A stretch of 58,125 bases of DNA from Sphaerochaeta sp. UBA5849 (GTDB taxonomy: Bacteria > Spirochaetota > Spirochaetia > Sphaerochaetales > Sphaerochaetaceae), in contig DJGJ01000018.1 in NCBI GenBank assembly GCA_002432715.1, forward strand, positions 40,706 to 98,830, given 5' to 3'. Shown here piece after piece: positions 50,274 through 57,878 of this stretch. Within the stretch, counting starts at the first letter, position 1, and every line of letters starts with the position of its first letter. The notes below the pieces were generated by a model. The model saw only the letters and a list, made by a program, of their open reading frames with translations, made no database searches and was not told the DNA's origin. The position numbers and the translations under genes are program-made.

Positions 50274-52670
50274 CTAAATCCTTGCTCCGAGATACGCTGC
50301 AAGACGAAGCATATCTGAAAATACACCGCCGGCAGTCACTTCCCTGCCGGCTCCCGGTCCCTTGATCACCAAAGGCTGGTTCAAATACCGGTCTGTCGTG
50401 AAGCAGATTACATTATCGGTTCCCCTGGCCTGGGCGAAGGGATGATCCGATCCGAAGCTGGCCAGTGATGCACTGCAGGCTCCCTTCTCATCGACGATTC
50501 CTACGTAGCGCAACTTCTCACCTTTTCGCTCTGCGTCGCGGTAAGCCTGTTCGATATGGGGATCCAGCACTTCCAGGTTCTGCATGAAAGCCTCGATGGA
50601 GAGTGAATCCATACCGGCGGGAACCAGGCTTTGGATCGGGATGTCCTGAACCTCAACCTCGTAGCCCATCTCACGGGCAAGAATGACCGTCTTCCGCCCG
50701 ACATCCATGCCCGAGAGGTCGTCACGGGGATCGGGTTCGGTGTACCCCATCTCCTTGGCTTTCCGGACCAGCGTACTGAAGGGGACCGTTCCGTCATAGG
50801 TTGAGAACAACCAAGCCAGGGTTCCGCTGACGATTCCTTCGATGCGGTGAATCCTGTCTCCTGTCTGGACAAGGTCCTTGAGGGTGCAGATTACCGGAAG
50901 CCCTGCACCGACGGTGGTTTCGTACAAGAAACGACGTCCTGTCCTGAGGCAGGTGTCGAAGAGCTTGTTGTAATATGCCATGGGGGCTGTGCCGGCTTTC
51001 TTGTTGGGTGTGATGACATGAATCCCCATCTCAAGCCAATTGTCGTACTGCTGGGCAAGCTGGCTGCTGGTTGTGCAGTCGATGATCAAGGAGTGCGGGA
51101 AATACGTTGCCCCGATGTGGCGGACGAAGAGATCCAGATCCAAGGGCACGGCTTCCTGCTCAAATCGTGTTTTCCACTCACCGGGATCGATTCCATCCTG
51201 ATCGAGCACCATTTTCTTGGAGTTGGCAATCCCGCGGATATGGATGTCGACTCCGAATTGCTCTTTCAACCGCTGGCTTTCAGATTCAATCTGCTCCAGC
51301 AGGGTGCTGCCGATGTTGCCGGGACCGATCAAGCCAACAGAGAGAGCCTGCTTGGAGAGGAAGAAACGTGCATGCAAGGCCCTCAGGGCTTTCTTGGAGT
51401 CACTTCCCTTGATTACTGCACTGATATTGGTTTCGCTCGATCCTTGTGCGATTGCTATCACATTGACGGATACCCTTCCCAAAGAAGAGAAAAACTTGCC
51501 GGCGATTCCTGCCTGGCCGGTCATCTGCTTGCCGACGGCGGCAAGGATGGCCAAGCCCGACTCGCCTTCAATGCTTTGGATCAGATGTTCGTCCAGCTCG
51601 TGGGAGAAGGCTTCTCTTGCAACTGTACAGGCTCTTTCCATCTGGCTTGCAGGTACTGCAAAACAGATGGAGTACTCACTGCTCGCCTGGCTGATGAGGA
51701 TAACGGAGATGGAGGCTTCACGCATGGCGGTGAACAACCGGCTTGCGATGCCGATGACTCCGCTCATGCCCGCCCCCTCCACGTTTATCAGGGCGATGTC
51801 GTGAATGATGGAAAACCCTTTCACCTTATTGAGTTGTTCACCATTCCCATCCTTGCTGATGATGGTTCCCTCATCGTTTTCATCACCCCACCAACGCAGC
51901 TGTACATTGATGGATTCATTGATGGCAGGCAGAAGTGCCTGTGGATGAATGACCGGGGCACCGAAGAAGGAGAGCTCGGTCGCTTCGGAATAGGACAGTG
52001 AACGAATCACCAATGCCGAAGGAACTTCGTTGCTGTCTGCATTTTTCAACAGGGATGTGTTGTTCCAGAACGTCACCCCTTCTGCTTTGAGAATGCCGGC
52101 AAGTTGCGATGCTGCATATTCGCTTCTGCCGTCCCGTTGCATGCTGCCTTCAGGCTGGGGGAGCTGGCCGTATACAACAAGCAACCGCTTCGATGGTGCG
52201 GATCCGACAACAAGCGCCGAATATTCCACCAAGTCGGCAGCAATGCCTTGTGTGGTTGCATAATGACAGAGAAGGTCAGCTATCCAGCTGTCGCAGAGTT
52301 TCTCAAGGTAGCGTTGCACACCCGAGGATACCTCCTCCACCAACCATACGGAGCGCAGGATATCCTCAATATCGGCAAAGCCATGCTTGATGCGTTCCAG
52401 CACGTTTCTTCCAGCGGGGACCGTCAGGATGGTTTCCACCAGCTCCGTCCAACTGGAGAAGCGTTGCTCCTGCATCGACCACAGTCGTTCATCATGTTCC
52501 TTTGCACAGGCCAGGAGGCTTGCAAGTTCGAACTCTGTATCGCGAAGGGGCGCCAACACAAAAACCTGATGCGTTTCCTTGGCATGGCGGAAAATCCGAA
52601 CAAGCTTCTCACAGCCCTCTTTCGATACCAGGTTGGAACTCTCTACCGCATGTACTCGAATACTGCCCAT
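50274..52670 (-). CDS. thrA: ThrA-type aspartokinase/homoserine dehydrogenase with degenerate kinase domain
   Basis: About 798 residues, colinear with E. coli ThrA. Residues ~1-265: aspartokinase fold, but the lysine-bearing KFGGTS motif is replaced by VESSNL (MGSIRVHAVESSNLVSKEG) and the GRNGSDYSA motif reads QRDGRSEYAA. Two ACT domains follow (IALINVEGAGMSGVIGIASR; AAVGKQMTGQAGIAGKFFSS). The homoserine dehydrogenase part is intact: VGLIGPGNIGSTLLEQI, VITPNKKAG, VGAGLPVI, GYTEPDPRDDLSG. Only the dehydrogenase should be active. Start at ATG 52670 with GGGGGT 7 bases upstream, or ATG 52685. Confidence 0.88.
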   Translation of the reverse strand: MGSIRVHAVESSNLVSKEGCEKLVRIFRHAKETHQVFVLAPLRDTEFELASLLACAKEHDERLWSMQEQRFSSWTELVETILTVPAGRNVLERIKHGFADIEDILRSVWLVEEVSSGVQRYLEKLCDSWIADLLCHYATTQGIAADLVEYSALVVGSAPSKRLLVVYGQLPQPEGSMQRDGRSEYAASQLAGILKAEGVTFWNNTSLLKNADSNEVPSALVIRSLSYSEATELSFFGAPVIHPQALLPAINESINVQLRWWGDENDEGTIISKDGNGEQLNKVKGFSIIHDIALINVEGAGMSGVIGIASRLFTAMREASISVILISQASSEYSICFAVPASQMERACTVAREAFSHELDEHLIQSIEGESGLAILAAVGKQMTGQAGIAGKFFSSLGRVSVNVIAIAQGSSETNISAVIKGSDSKKALRALHARFFLSKQALSVGLIGPGNIGSTLLEQIESESQRLKEQFGVDIHIRGIANSKKMVLDQDGIDPGEWKTRFEQEAVPLDLDLFVRHIGATYFPHSLIIDCTTSSQLAQQYDNWLEMGIHVITPNKKAGTAPMAYYNKLFDTCLRTGRRFLYETTVGAGLPVICTLKDLVQTGDRIHRIEGIVSGTLAWLFSTYDGTVPFSTLVRKAKEMGYTEPDPRDDLSGMDVGRKTVILAREMGYEVEVQDIPIQSLVPAGMDSLSIEAFMQNLEVLDPHIEQAYRDAERKGEKLRYVGIVDEKGACSASLASFGSDHPFAQARGTDNVICFTTDRYLNQPLVIKGPGAGREVTAGGVFSDMLRLAAYLGARI

Positions 52671-52732
52671 TGCAACGACCCCCATTTCAAGATAATGAAC
52701 AACTCACTGAACAAATGTGTTGTCTGAATATA

Positions 52733-52757
52733 CAAAAAGAGCCCAAAAGTGGGCTCT
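52733..52757 (-). terminator. rpmB terminator
   Basis: Minus strand: AGAGCCC/GGGCTCT stem (52738-52744 with 52751-52757) with a 6-base loop, followed by TTTTTG. Confidence 0.85.
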
Positions 52758-52787
52758 CTGTCGATCGAGATGGTGTAACAAGTGCTG

Positions 52788-53018
52788 TTATACGAGCTTC
52801 TCGACCTTTCCGCTCCTCAAGCAACGAGTGCAAATCTTAATGGTGCGCGGAGCTCCGTTGACCAAAGTCTTGATCGTTACGAGATTGGGGCGGAATACGC
52901 GCTTCGTGGTTACGCCGATGTGCTGACCGACACCACCATGCTTCTTGGCCTGACCTTTTCTCGGAACACTGTTCCCGGCTACCGTTCCTTTTCCGCAAAT
53001 CTCACATCTACGAGCCAT
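52788..53018 (-). CDS. rpmB: Large ribosomal subunit protein bL28
   Basis: 76 residues. MARRCEICGKGTVAGN, then RRVFRPNL-type segment (KRVFRPNLVTIKTLV) and KICTRCLRSGKVEKLV: the two CXXC pairs make this the zinc-binding (C+) form of L28. ATG 53018 is preceded by AAGGTGG; a longer in-frame start at 53030 is unlikely. It has its own terminator. Confidence 0.97.
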   Translation of the reverse strand: MARRCEICGKGTVAGNSVPRKGQAKKHGGVGQHIGVTTKRVFRPNLVTIKTLVNGAPRTIKICTRCLRSGKVEKLV

Positions 53019-53216
53019 AGCTATATCCACCTTGTCAAATAATTCATTAGTTGGCCGAACCGAGGCCTGTTAAAGTCACGGCTATCCTTGTACGGGCAAC
53101 GTCTTGTCCGTGAGCAGTTCCACAAGGTTATCGCATTGGAGACTTCAACCTTAGCCAAATTACCAGATAACGGCTTTTGTGTAAAGAGAAAGGCTTCATC
53201 TTTTATACTTTTTCCC
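53019..53216. other. Intergenic region upstream of rpmB and the gene at 53252
   Basis: About 200 bases. Minus-strand promoter signals for rpmB are expected near 53030-53090 but are not clear. CACGG (53077) and CCGTG (53108) could pair around an rpmB leader. No gene is supported here. Confidence 0.4.
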
Positions 53217-53245
53217 TTGTCGAGCTTTGCTTGCTTGACTATCCT
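53217..53245 (+). promoter_or_regulatory. Promoter with leaderless geometry before the gene at 53252
   Basis: TTGTCG (53217-53222), 17-base spacer, TATCCT (53240-53245), then 6 bases to the ATG. There is no ribosome-binding site before the ATG. Confidence 0.5.
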
Positions 53246-53251
53246 TATGGT

Positions 53252-53698
53252 ATGGATAGCTATTACATCCTTCGATTGGGCAAGGATCTAAGAACCAAGG
53301 TAATGAAAATGAGGACGCAGTTGTTCGAGAAAAGCGGCCAAAGCAGTTTTTGCTGTCTCGAGCCATGCATCATCCTCGGTCCTTGCGACCCGACATCCGA
53401 AATCCCCTACGTGCCCTGCCCTAGGCTTCCGATTTCAGTCGATGGGAGGCTCAAGTACGAACACGGCCAGCTTTTCCTCCCGATCGAGGCTGAGATCCTC
53501 AAACCCCTAAGGCTCGCTCTAGCCACCGACTACCCGATTTCAGGCATCTACCTCGGGACGCAGCAGGTTTCTGTGCCTGAAGAAAACTTTGTGATCAAGA
53601 GCGTGAGCCTGGCAATCCTCTCAGTCGAACGAAAGCAGGACCTCACCCTTTGGAACGTGTTTTCAGAAAGGCATCTCGACTCGGACAGAGAGAGCTGA
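53252..53698 (+). CDS. Conserved-looking protein of unknown function
   Basis: 148 residues, probably cytoplasmic, no recognised motif. It begins MDSYYILRLGKDLRTK and contains a Cys-rich stretch, SSFCCLEPCIILGPCDP, and YVPCPRLPISVDGRL. The CIILGP segment loosely recalls the first half of 2H phosphoesterase (LigT-like) proteins, but the catalytic HxT/S motifs are not seen, so no function is claimed. The end overlaps nth by 56 bp in convergent orientation, which supports but does not prove coding. Confidence 0.55.
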   Translation: MDSYYILRLGKDLRTKVMKMRTQLFEKSGQSSFCCLEPCIILGPCDPTSEIPYVPCPRLPISVDGRLKYEHGQLFLPIEAEILKPLRLALATDYPISGIYLGTQQVSVPEENFVIKSVSLAILSVERKQDLTLWNVFSERHLDSDRES

Positions 53699-54287
53699 GC
53701 GGGCAGTCCTCACACTCAGGCTTCCTAGCGTGGCAGACGGTTCTTCCAAACAGGTTTGCCGTCATGGAGAAGCGGTAGTGCTTGCTCTCTTCCAAGAGCG
53801 ATGCAACTTCCCGCTCTACTTTCTCAGGATCCTTGGTGTCAACCAAATTCAATCGGTTGACAACCCGTGAGAAGTGAGTATCGACGATGATGGCACTCTT
53901 TTTATAGATATCCCCCAATACGCAACTGGCTGTTTTGCGCCCCACCCCGGGCAGCTTGATCAGCTCTTCCATGGTGTCGGAAAGCTCGCGATCACGCAAT
54001 GCCTTTGCACAAGCAACGATGTTCTTGGCTTTATTGCGGTAATAACCGGTTGGGTGGATGATGGCTTCAACATCCTCCAAGGCGGCATTGGAGAGGGCCT
54101 GCTTGTCCGGGTACTTGGCAAACAGGTCCTTCACCACCACATTCACAATCCTGTCGGTCGTCTGGGCCGAGAGGATGACACTGATCAAAAAGCGGAAGGG
54201 ATCACGTTGGTCCAAGAACTGGATGTCTTTGGGAAGCAGGGTGTCCAGGATGGTATATATCTCTTGCATGCGTTGTTTCTTGTCCAT
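53643..54287 (-). CDS. nth: Endonuclease III
   Basis: 214 residues. Helix-hairpin-helix LPGVGRKTASCVLG with the catalytic Lys, catalytic Asp in VDTHFSRV, and the iron-sulfur loop CHARKPECEDCPLSSLC (C-x6-C-x2-C-x5-C). DNA glycosylase/AP lyase for oxidised pyrimidines. A TTGAGA (54320-54325), 17-base spacer, TACCAT (54297-54302) promoter lies 9 bases upstream of the start codon, giving a very short leader. Divergent from tRNA-Pro. Confidence 0.95.
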   Translation of the reverse strand: MDKKQRMQEIYTILDTLLPKDIQFLDQRDPFRFLISVILSAQTTDRIVNVVVKDLFAKYPDKQALSNAALEDVEAIIHPTGYYRNKAKNIVACAKALRDRELSDTMEELIKLPGVGRKTASCVLGDIYKKSAIIVDTHFSRVVNRLNLVDTKDPEKVEREVASLLEESKHYRFSMTANLFGRTVCHARKPECEDCPLSSLCPSRDAFLKTRSKG

Positions 54288-54306
54288 AGGCCTTCCATGG
54301 TACCCC

Positions 54307-54336
54307 TTGACGCTTTGCTTCTCAAGTGCGTATACT
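54307..54336 (+). promoter_or_regulatory. tRNA-Pro promoter
   Basis: TTGACG (54307-54312), 18-base spacer, TATACT (54331-54336), placing the start about 6 bases before the mature tRNA. Confidence 0.65.
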
Positions 54337-54347
54337 CCAGAAAGTTT

Positions 54348-54420
54348 CGGGGCGTAGCCCAGTGGCTAGGGCACCTGCTTTGGGAGCAGGATATCGAAGG
54401 TTCGAGTCCTTTCGCCCCGA
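54348..54420 (+). tRNA. tRNA-Pro (anticodon TGG)
   Basis: Full cloverleaf: acceptor CGGGGCG/CGCCCCG, anticodon stem CCTGC/GCAGG with loop TTTGGGA (anticodon TGG), T arm with GTTCGAGTC. Discriminator A at 54420. CCA is not encoded. A T8 run follows within 10 bases. Confidence 0.95.
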
Positions 54421-54640
54421 TGTATTTTTTTTCTTGACAACTTTTTTTGAATACTTGGCAATTTGTTTGTAGGGTAATAATTACAAACAGGTTGCCGAAT
54501 TTTATTTGCACCTGCTTTCACCTCAAATTGGTTACAAATCGACAAATGCAACCATTATGATTAGGCGTATGTAAGAATTGTTGATTATGACACTCTGTGT
54601 CACACCTGATGCAATAGACTGTCATCAGGAGGCAGCAAAT
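54421..54640. other. AT-rich gap between tRNA-Pro and an IS remnant
   Basis: 220 bases, markedly more AT-rich than the genes around it. CCTGATG (54606-54612) and CATCAGG (54623-54629) form an inverted repeat just before the transposase remnant, and TTTGTA/TACAAA pair near 54470-54490. No gene is supported. Confidence 0.45.
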
Positions 54641-55089
54641 ATGCCATACATGACAGCAGATGCACTTGTCGAGCGGATGAAAGGGATTCCTGAGTTCATA
54701 CTCAGCAAGATTGCCGAAATACTCGACTGCTATGACAAGGAAACCACCGTTTCTGAAGGATTCCTGTTCGAGTGTTGCCCAAAATGTAGAGCAATCCATC
54801 CGAGGATTATATTCTATTCCTACCAGGGCACCAAGCCTGGAATGTGTGGTTCATGGAAGCGACAGCAAGGTGGTCTCGACCCACAAGGACTACGACAGGG
54901 TCAATCATCTCAACAACGTCAACAGTTTTCATTCCCTGATTGAGCGATGGTACAAGAAGTTGGGCGGTGGTTACCTCCAAGTACATCAACAGGTATGCGG
55001 CATTGTTCAATGTCAGGTTCCAGGTTGGCAGGATGGATCCAATCAAGGGCAACAGCTTCGTAACAATTGAAAGGCCCAAACAAGAATAG
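54641..55089 (+). pseudogene. IS1595-family transposase remnant
   Basis: First part (54641-54811) after a GGAGG binding site: MPYMTADALVERMKGIPEFI and the zinc-ribbon start ECCPKCRAIHPRI. A deletion and frame change follow, then the transposase C-terminus: THKDYDRVNHLNNVNSFHSL and IERWYKKLGG. After another frameshift it continues VVTSKYINRYAALFNVRFQV and FVTIERPKQE to a stop at 55087-55089. About half of a normal transposase is left; no terminal repeats were identified with confidence. Confidence 0.75.
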
Positions 55090-55153
55090 TTGTACAGCCA
55101 ACAGGAATTGAGATGGGAAGCAGGACAGACGGCGTGTAGTCACCATCTGTTAA

Positions 55154-55399
55154 AAACAGCCTTTTGGAATTCTCGGGTACTTCCTGCAGAAAGCTGATGT
55201 TTCCGTCTCCCCGGCTGTACTTGGCTTGATTCTTGGACCGATGGCTGAATCCAATTTCCGCAGGGCATTGCTGATGAGCGAAGGCTCCTACTCAATCTTC
55301 ATCGCCTCTCCGATTGCCTGGGTCTTCCTTGTCTTGACCTTGATTACCTTGCTTGGGCCGGTTGTTGGAGATGCAATCAAGAAAAAGCGAAAAGCCTAA
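55154..55399 (+). pseudogene. 3' remnant of a TctA-type tricarboxylate transporter gene
   Basis: In-frame from a stop at 55151 to the TAA at 55397: FGILGYFLQKADVSVSPAVL, GLILGPMAESNFRRALLMSE, GSYSIFIASPIAWVFLVLTL and a basic end (DAIKKKRKA). This is the last ~80 residues of a TctA large membrane subunit (GLVLGPxxExxxRRAL pattern). The first ~420 residues are missing; the IS1595 remnant stops 65 bases upstream, suggesting an insertion or deletion removed them. Normal terminator kept. Confidence 0.7.
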
Positions 55400-55417
55400 A
55401 GTACTTCAAACTTACCG

Positions 55418-55444
55418 AAAGGCCGCAAAACGCGGCCTTTGGTG
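55418..55444 (+). terminator. Terminator of the former tct operon
   Basis: Perfect 9-bp stem AAAGGCCGC/GCGGCCTTT (55418-55426 with 55432-55440) with an AAAAC loop. It may also act on the minus strand for the gene ending at 55510. Confidence 0.7.
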
Positions 55445-55509
55445 TCTCTAATCAACATAAGGTGGCAATGCCACCCTATGAGTTACGAATAAACTGGAGA
55501 TATAACGAA

Positions 55510-55923
55510 TTACGCTGCACCCTTGATCGTCAGCAGTTTGGCAAGGATCCTTCCGATGGCCTTTCCATACTGTGCATTGTAATCAAGCACTGCATCATAT
55601 GCGTTCACTTCTGTCTGTTTCTCTACACTCATGTAGTAGAGGTGGTCGCACACCTCAAAGAACAGGTCTGCTTTCCTCTTGCCGGGGAAGCTCATCTGCG
55701 TAGTCCAGGTTTCCATCACCTGACTGATGGGTTCATACAGGTTGCTCATCCAGGAATAGACTGCCTCATCCCAGGTTATGGGCATATTCAGGTTCTTTCC
55801 TAAAAAGTAACGATGGCCCTCAATCTGAGCGGCGAGTTTATCATAGTCCGAATCAAGGAACATATCGGTGTTCTTGATCAGGAATTCAATACTTTCTTTC
55901 TTGTGTAAATCATTGTTCTGCAT
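55510..55923 (-). CDS. Hypothetical protein, 137 residues
   Basis: Cytoplasmic, helical, acidic N-terminal half; contains KNLNMPITWDEAVYSWMSN and GKRKADLFFEVCDHLYYMSV. A TWDEAVYSW motif is seen in several uncharacterised bacterial proteins, but I cannot assign a function. Strong AAGGAG before the ATG and a good promoter (TTGCCT, 18 bases, TACTAT; 55961-55990) support expression. It lies alone between the tctA remnant and sodA. Confidence 0.72.
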   Translation of the reverse strand: MQNNDLHKKESIEFLIKNTDMFLDSDYDKLAAQIEGHRYFLGKNLNMPITWDEAVYSWMSNLYEPISQVMETWTTQMSFPGKRKADLFFEVCDHLYYMSVEKQTEVNAYDAVLDYNAQYGKAIGRILAKLLTIKGAA

Positions 55924-55960
55924 GATTTGCTCCTTTTCGTTTTCTTCTGTTTACACTGAT

Positions 55961-55990
55961 ATAGTAAGAAGTTATAGCCTGCTTAGGCAA
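55961..55990 (-). promoter_or_regulatory. Promoter of the 137-residue gene
   Basis: Minus strand TTGCCT (55985-55990), 18-base spacer, TACTAT (55961-55966). The -35 and flanks (CTTGCCTAA) match those at sodA. Confidence 0.55.
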
Positions 55991-56100
55991 GCACTAAAAG
56001 ACTAATATATTTGTACTGTTCCGCTCACTATTTGGATTATTCTGTCCTCTCTTTGATATAAAACCACAGTTTGTATATTCCTCACACAGTTTTGATGCAT

Positions 56101-56133
56101 AAAAAATCCCTCCCCGAATGTCAGCAGGAGGGA
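56101..56133 (-). terminator. sodA terminator
   Basis: Minus strand: stem TCCCTCC/GGAGGGA (56127-56133 with 56107-56113), 13-base loop, then T6. Confidence 0.8.
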
Positions 56134-56152
56134 CTATCCATCTCATGAGTAC

Positions 56153-56779
56153 TTACTGGTATTTGATTACCTGTTCGTACCGCTTCTGTACTTCCGCCCA
56201 ATCGAGCACCGACCAGAGAGCCTTTATGTAGTCGGCTCTCAGATTCTTGTACTTCAGATAGTAGGCATGCTCCCAAACATCAATTCCAAGAATCGGTATT
56301 CCCCCATTCTTCTGCATCAAGGGAGAGTCTTGGTTCGGGGTATTTACCACTGCGAGCCTGCCGTCGGCATGAGCAACCAAGAAAGCCCAACCGGAGCCAA
56401 ATCTCCCGGCTGCCTGCTTTCCGAGCTCGTCCTTCAAGGCATCAAAGCTTCCAAATTCTTCTGCTATCCGCTTCTCGAGAATTCCTGTGGGACTCTTGCT
56501 GGCCTTCGGTGAAAGCGTGGCAAAATACAGATTATGGTTGGCATATCCGCCGCCGTTGTTTCGTACGGTCGTCCTCAGGGCCTCGTCCTTGATAGAGTCA
56601 AGGTTGGAAAGGATATCCTCAATCGAGCGGTCTTTCAGGCTTGCATCCTTTTCCAGGGCTGCATTCAGATTATTGGTGTAGGCTGCATGGTGTTTTGTAT
56701 AGTGTGTCACCATGGTCAGTTCATCGATATGGGGCTCAAGATCGGCATATCCATAGGGAAGTGCAACTTGTGTAAACAT
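56153..56779 (-). CDS. sodA: Superoxide dismutase, Mn/Fe family
   Basis: 208 residues. Metal ligands His in MVTHYTKHHAAY, His in NGGGYANHNLYF, and Asp/His in GIDVWEHAYYLKY. GGGYANH and NQDSPLMQ resemble the Mn type (Gly and the Gln of the Mn enzyme), so the Mn form is favoured; cambialistic use of Fe is possible. AGGAGG before ATG 56779 fixes the start over 56797. A strong promoter and an operator-like hairpin lie upstream. An anaerobe with both this enzyme and superoxide reductase has two superoxide defences. Confidence 0.93.
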   Translation of the reverse strand: MFTQVALPYGYADLEPHIDELTMVTHYTKHHAAYTNNLNAALEKDASLKDRSIEDILSNLDSIKDEALRTTVRNNGGGYANHNLYFATLSPKASKSPTGILEKRIAEEFGSFDALKDELGKQAAGRFGSGWAFLVAHADGRLAVVNTPNQDSPLMQKNGGIPILGIDVWEHAYYLKYKNLRADYIKALWSVLDWAEVQKRYEQVIKYQ

Positions 56780-56808
56780 GAGAGTACCTCCTAACAAGTA
56801 CTGTTATT

Positions 56809-56825
56809 CCTAGTTGTTTACTAGG
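56809..56825. promoter_or_regulatory. Inverted repeat at the sodA transcription start
   Basis: CCTAGT (56809-56814), 5 bases, ACTAGG (56820-56825), at the predicted transcription start. It could be an operator or a 5' mRNA hairpin. Confidence 0.45.
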
Positions 56826-56832
56826 TAAATAG

Positions 56833-56861
56833 AGTATACTCACTATTCTCCCATTAGGCAA
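56833..56861 (-). promoter_or_regulatory. sodA promoter
   Basis: Minus strand TTGCCT (56856-56861), 17-base spacer, TATACT (56833-56838). Confidence 0.65.
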
Positions 56862-56983
56862 GTATAAATATAATGGAACACCATTGTATCTGTTCCAATA
56901 CGTTTCTCAACAAGGCATCTTTACCTTTTTTCTGATTTACGGTAAGGTTTCCACGTTTCGGACACTTGAGTGTCTTGTTGCGT

Positions 56984-57057
<74 letters not shown>

Positions 57058-57142
57058 TAACTAACAAACATATACAATGCAAGAAGATACTGGCAATTCT
57101 GCTGGTATCTTTTCTTTTACCCAGTCAACAAGTCACCCTTGA

Positions 57143-57878
57143 CTTACATCAAATTCTACATCAAAACTAAAGACCATAAGACATGAATACACTCTTTTCA
57201 AGCGCTACAAGGATGCCAAGAACAAGAAAGGCGTTGTTTGGTTCTTCTACTTATAGAGATGTATTTTCCCAAGCAGAGCTACAAAAGCTGTTCCCGAGCG
57301 ACCTCGAAGCACTGACGAAGATTTGGAGAGAGGAAGAGTATGCATATTACTTTTTCATCCTGGCAACTACCGGAATGAGAAGAGGCGAAGCCAGAGCTTT
57401 GAAGTGGAAGCATGTAATCGAAGATAAGAAGCGAAATGGCTTATTGATTGAAGAATCCATCAAGAACGATGATACCACTGGAAGCACCAAGACAGGGAAA
57501 AGCAGAGTTGTGGTATTGAGCCAGAGAGCAGAGGAGATACTGGAACACTGGAAAGCGAGTACGCCTTTCCATGATCCAGAAGATTTGATTTTCTATGGTA
57601 GCAATGGCAGCAGACCAATTATGGGAAAAACGCTGCAGAACAGATTTCAGAAAGCTTTGGAGATTGCAAAGATTGAGATTAATGGAAGGAATCTGGTAAT
57701 CCATTCTTTTCGCCACACCTACAACACCCTTCTGAAGAATGTACTTCCCTTGGATATTCTGCAAGAGACTACAGGCCACAGTTCAGAGAGCATGACTGAA
57801 AGGTATAACCACCCTTCTTTGAAGGATAGCTATCGGAGGATTTTGGAGCACGAGGATGCATTTGATGGGCTTTTCTGA
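57143..57878 (+). pseudogene. Tyrosine recombinase (phage-type integrase), broken N-terminus
   Basis: The catalytic domain is intact in the frame ending at 57878: ATTGMRRGEARALKW (Arg), KTGKSRVVVL (Lys), HSFRHTYNTLL (His-x-x-Arg), TTGHSS and the nucleophile Tyr in TERYNHPS. The N-terminal arm is in another frame: HEYTLFKRYKDAKNKKGVVW then FFYL and a stop at 57254; the core-binding domain between is deleted. The 231-codon frame from 57183 is too short for a working integrase (usually ~330-400). Lower GC than the core genes. It sits just after tRNA-Arg, typical for an integrated element. Confidence 0.85.

Noticed and set aside
50847..52001. 384-codon open frame opposite thrA
   Set aside because: Antisense shadow of a conserved enzyme.
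54425..54440. T8 run after tRNA-Pro as an intrinsic terminator
   Set aside because: No GC-rich hairpin precedes it apart from the tRNA itself, so it was not listed as a terminator.
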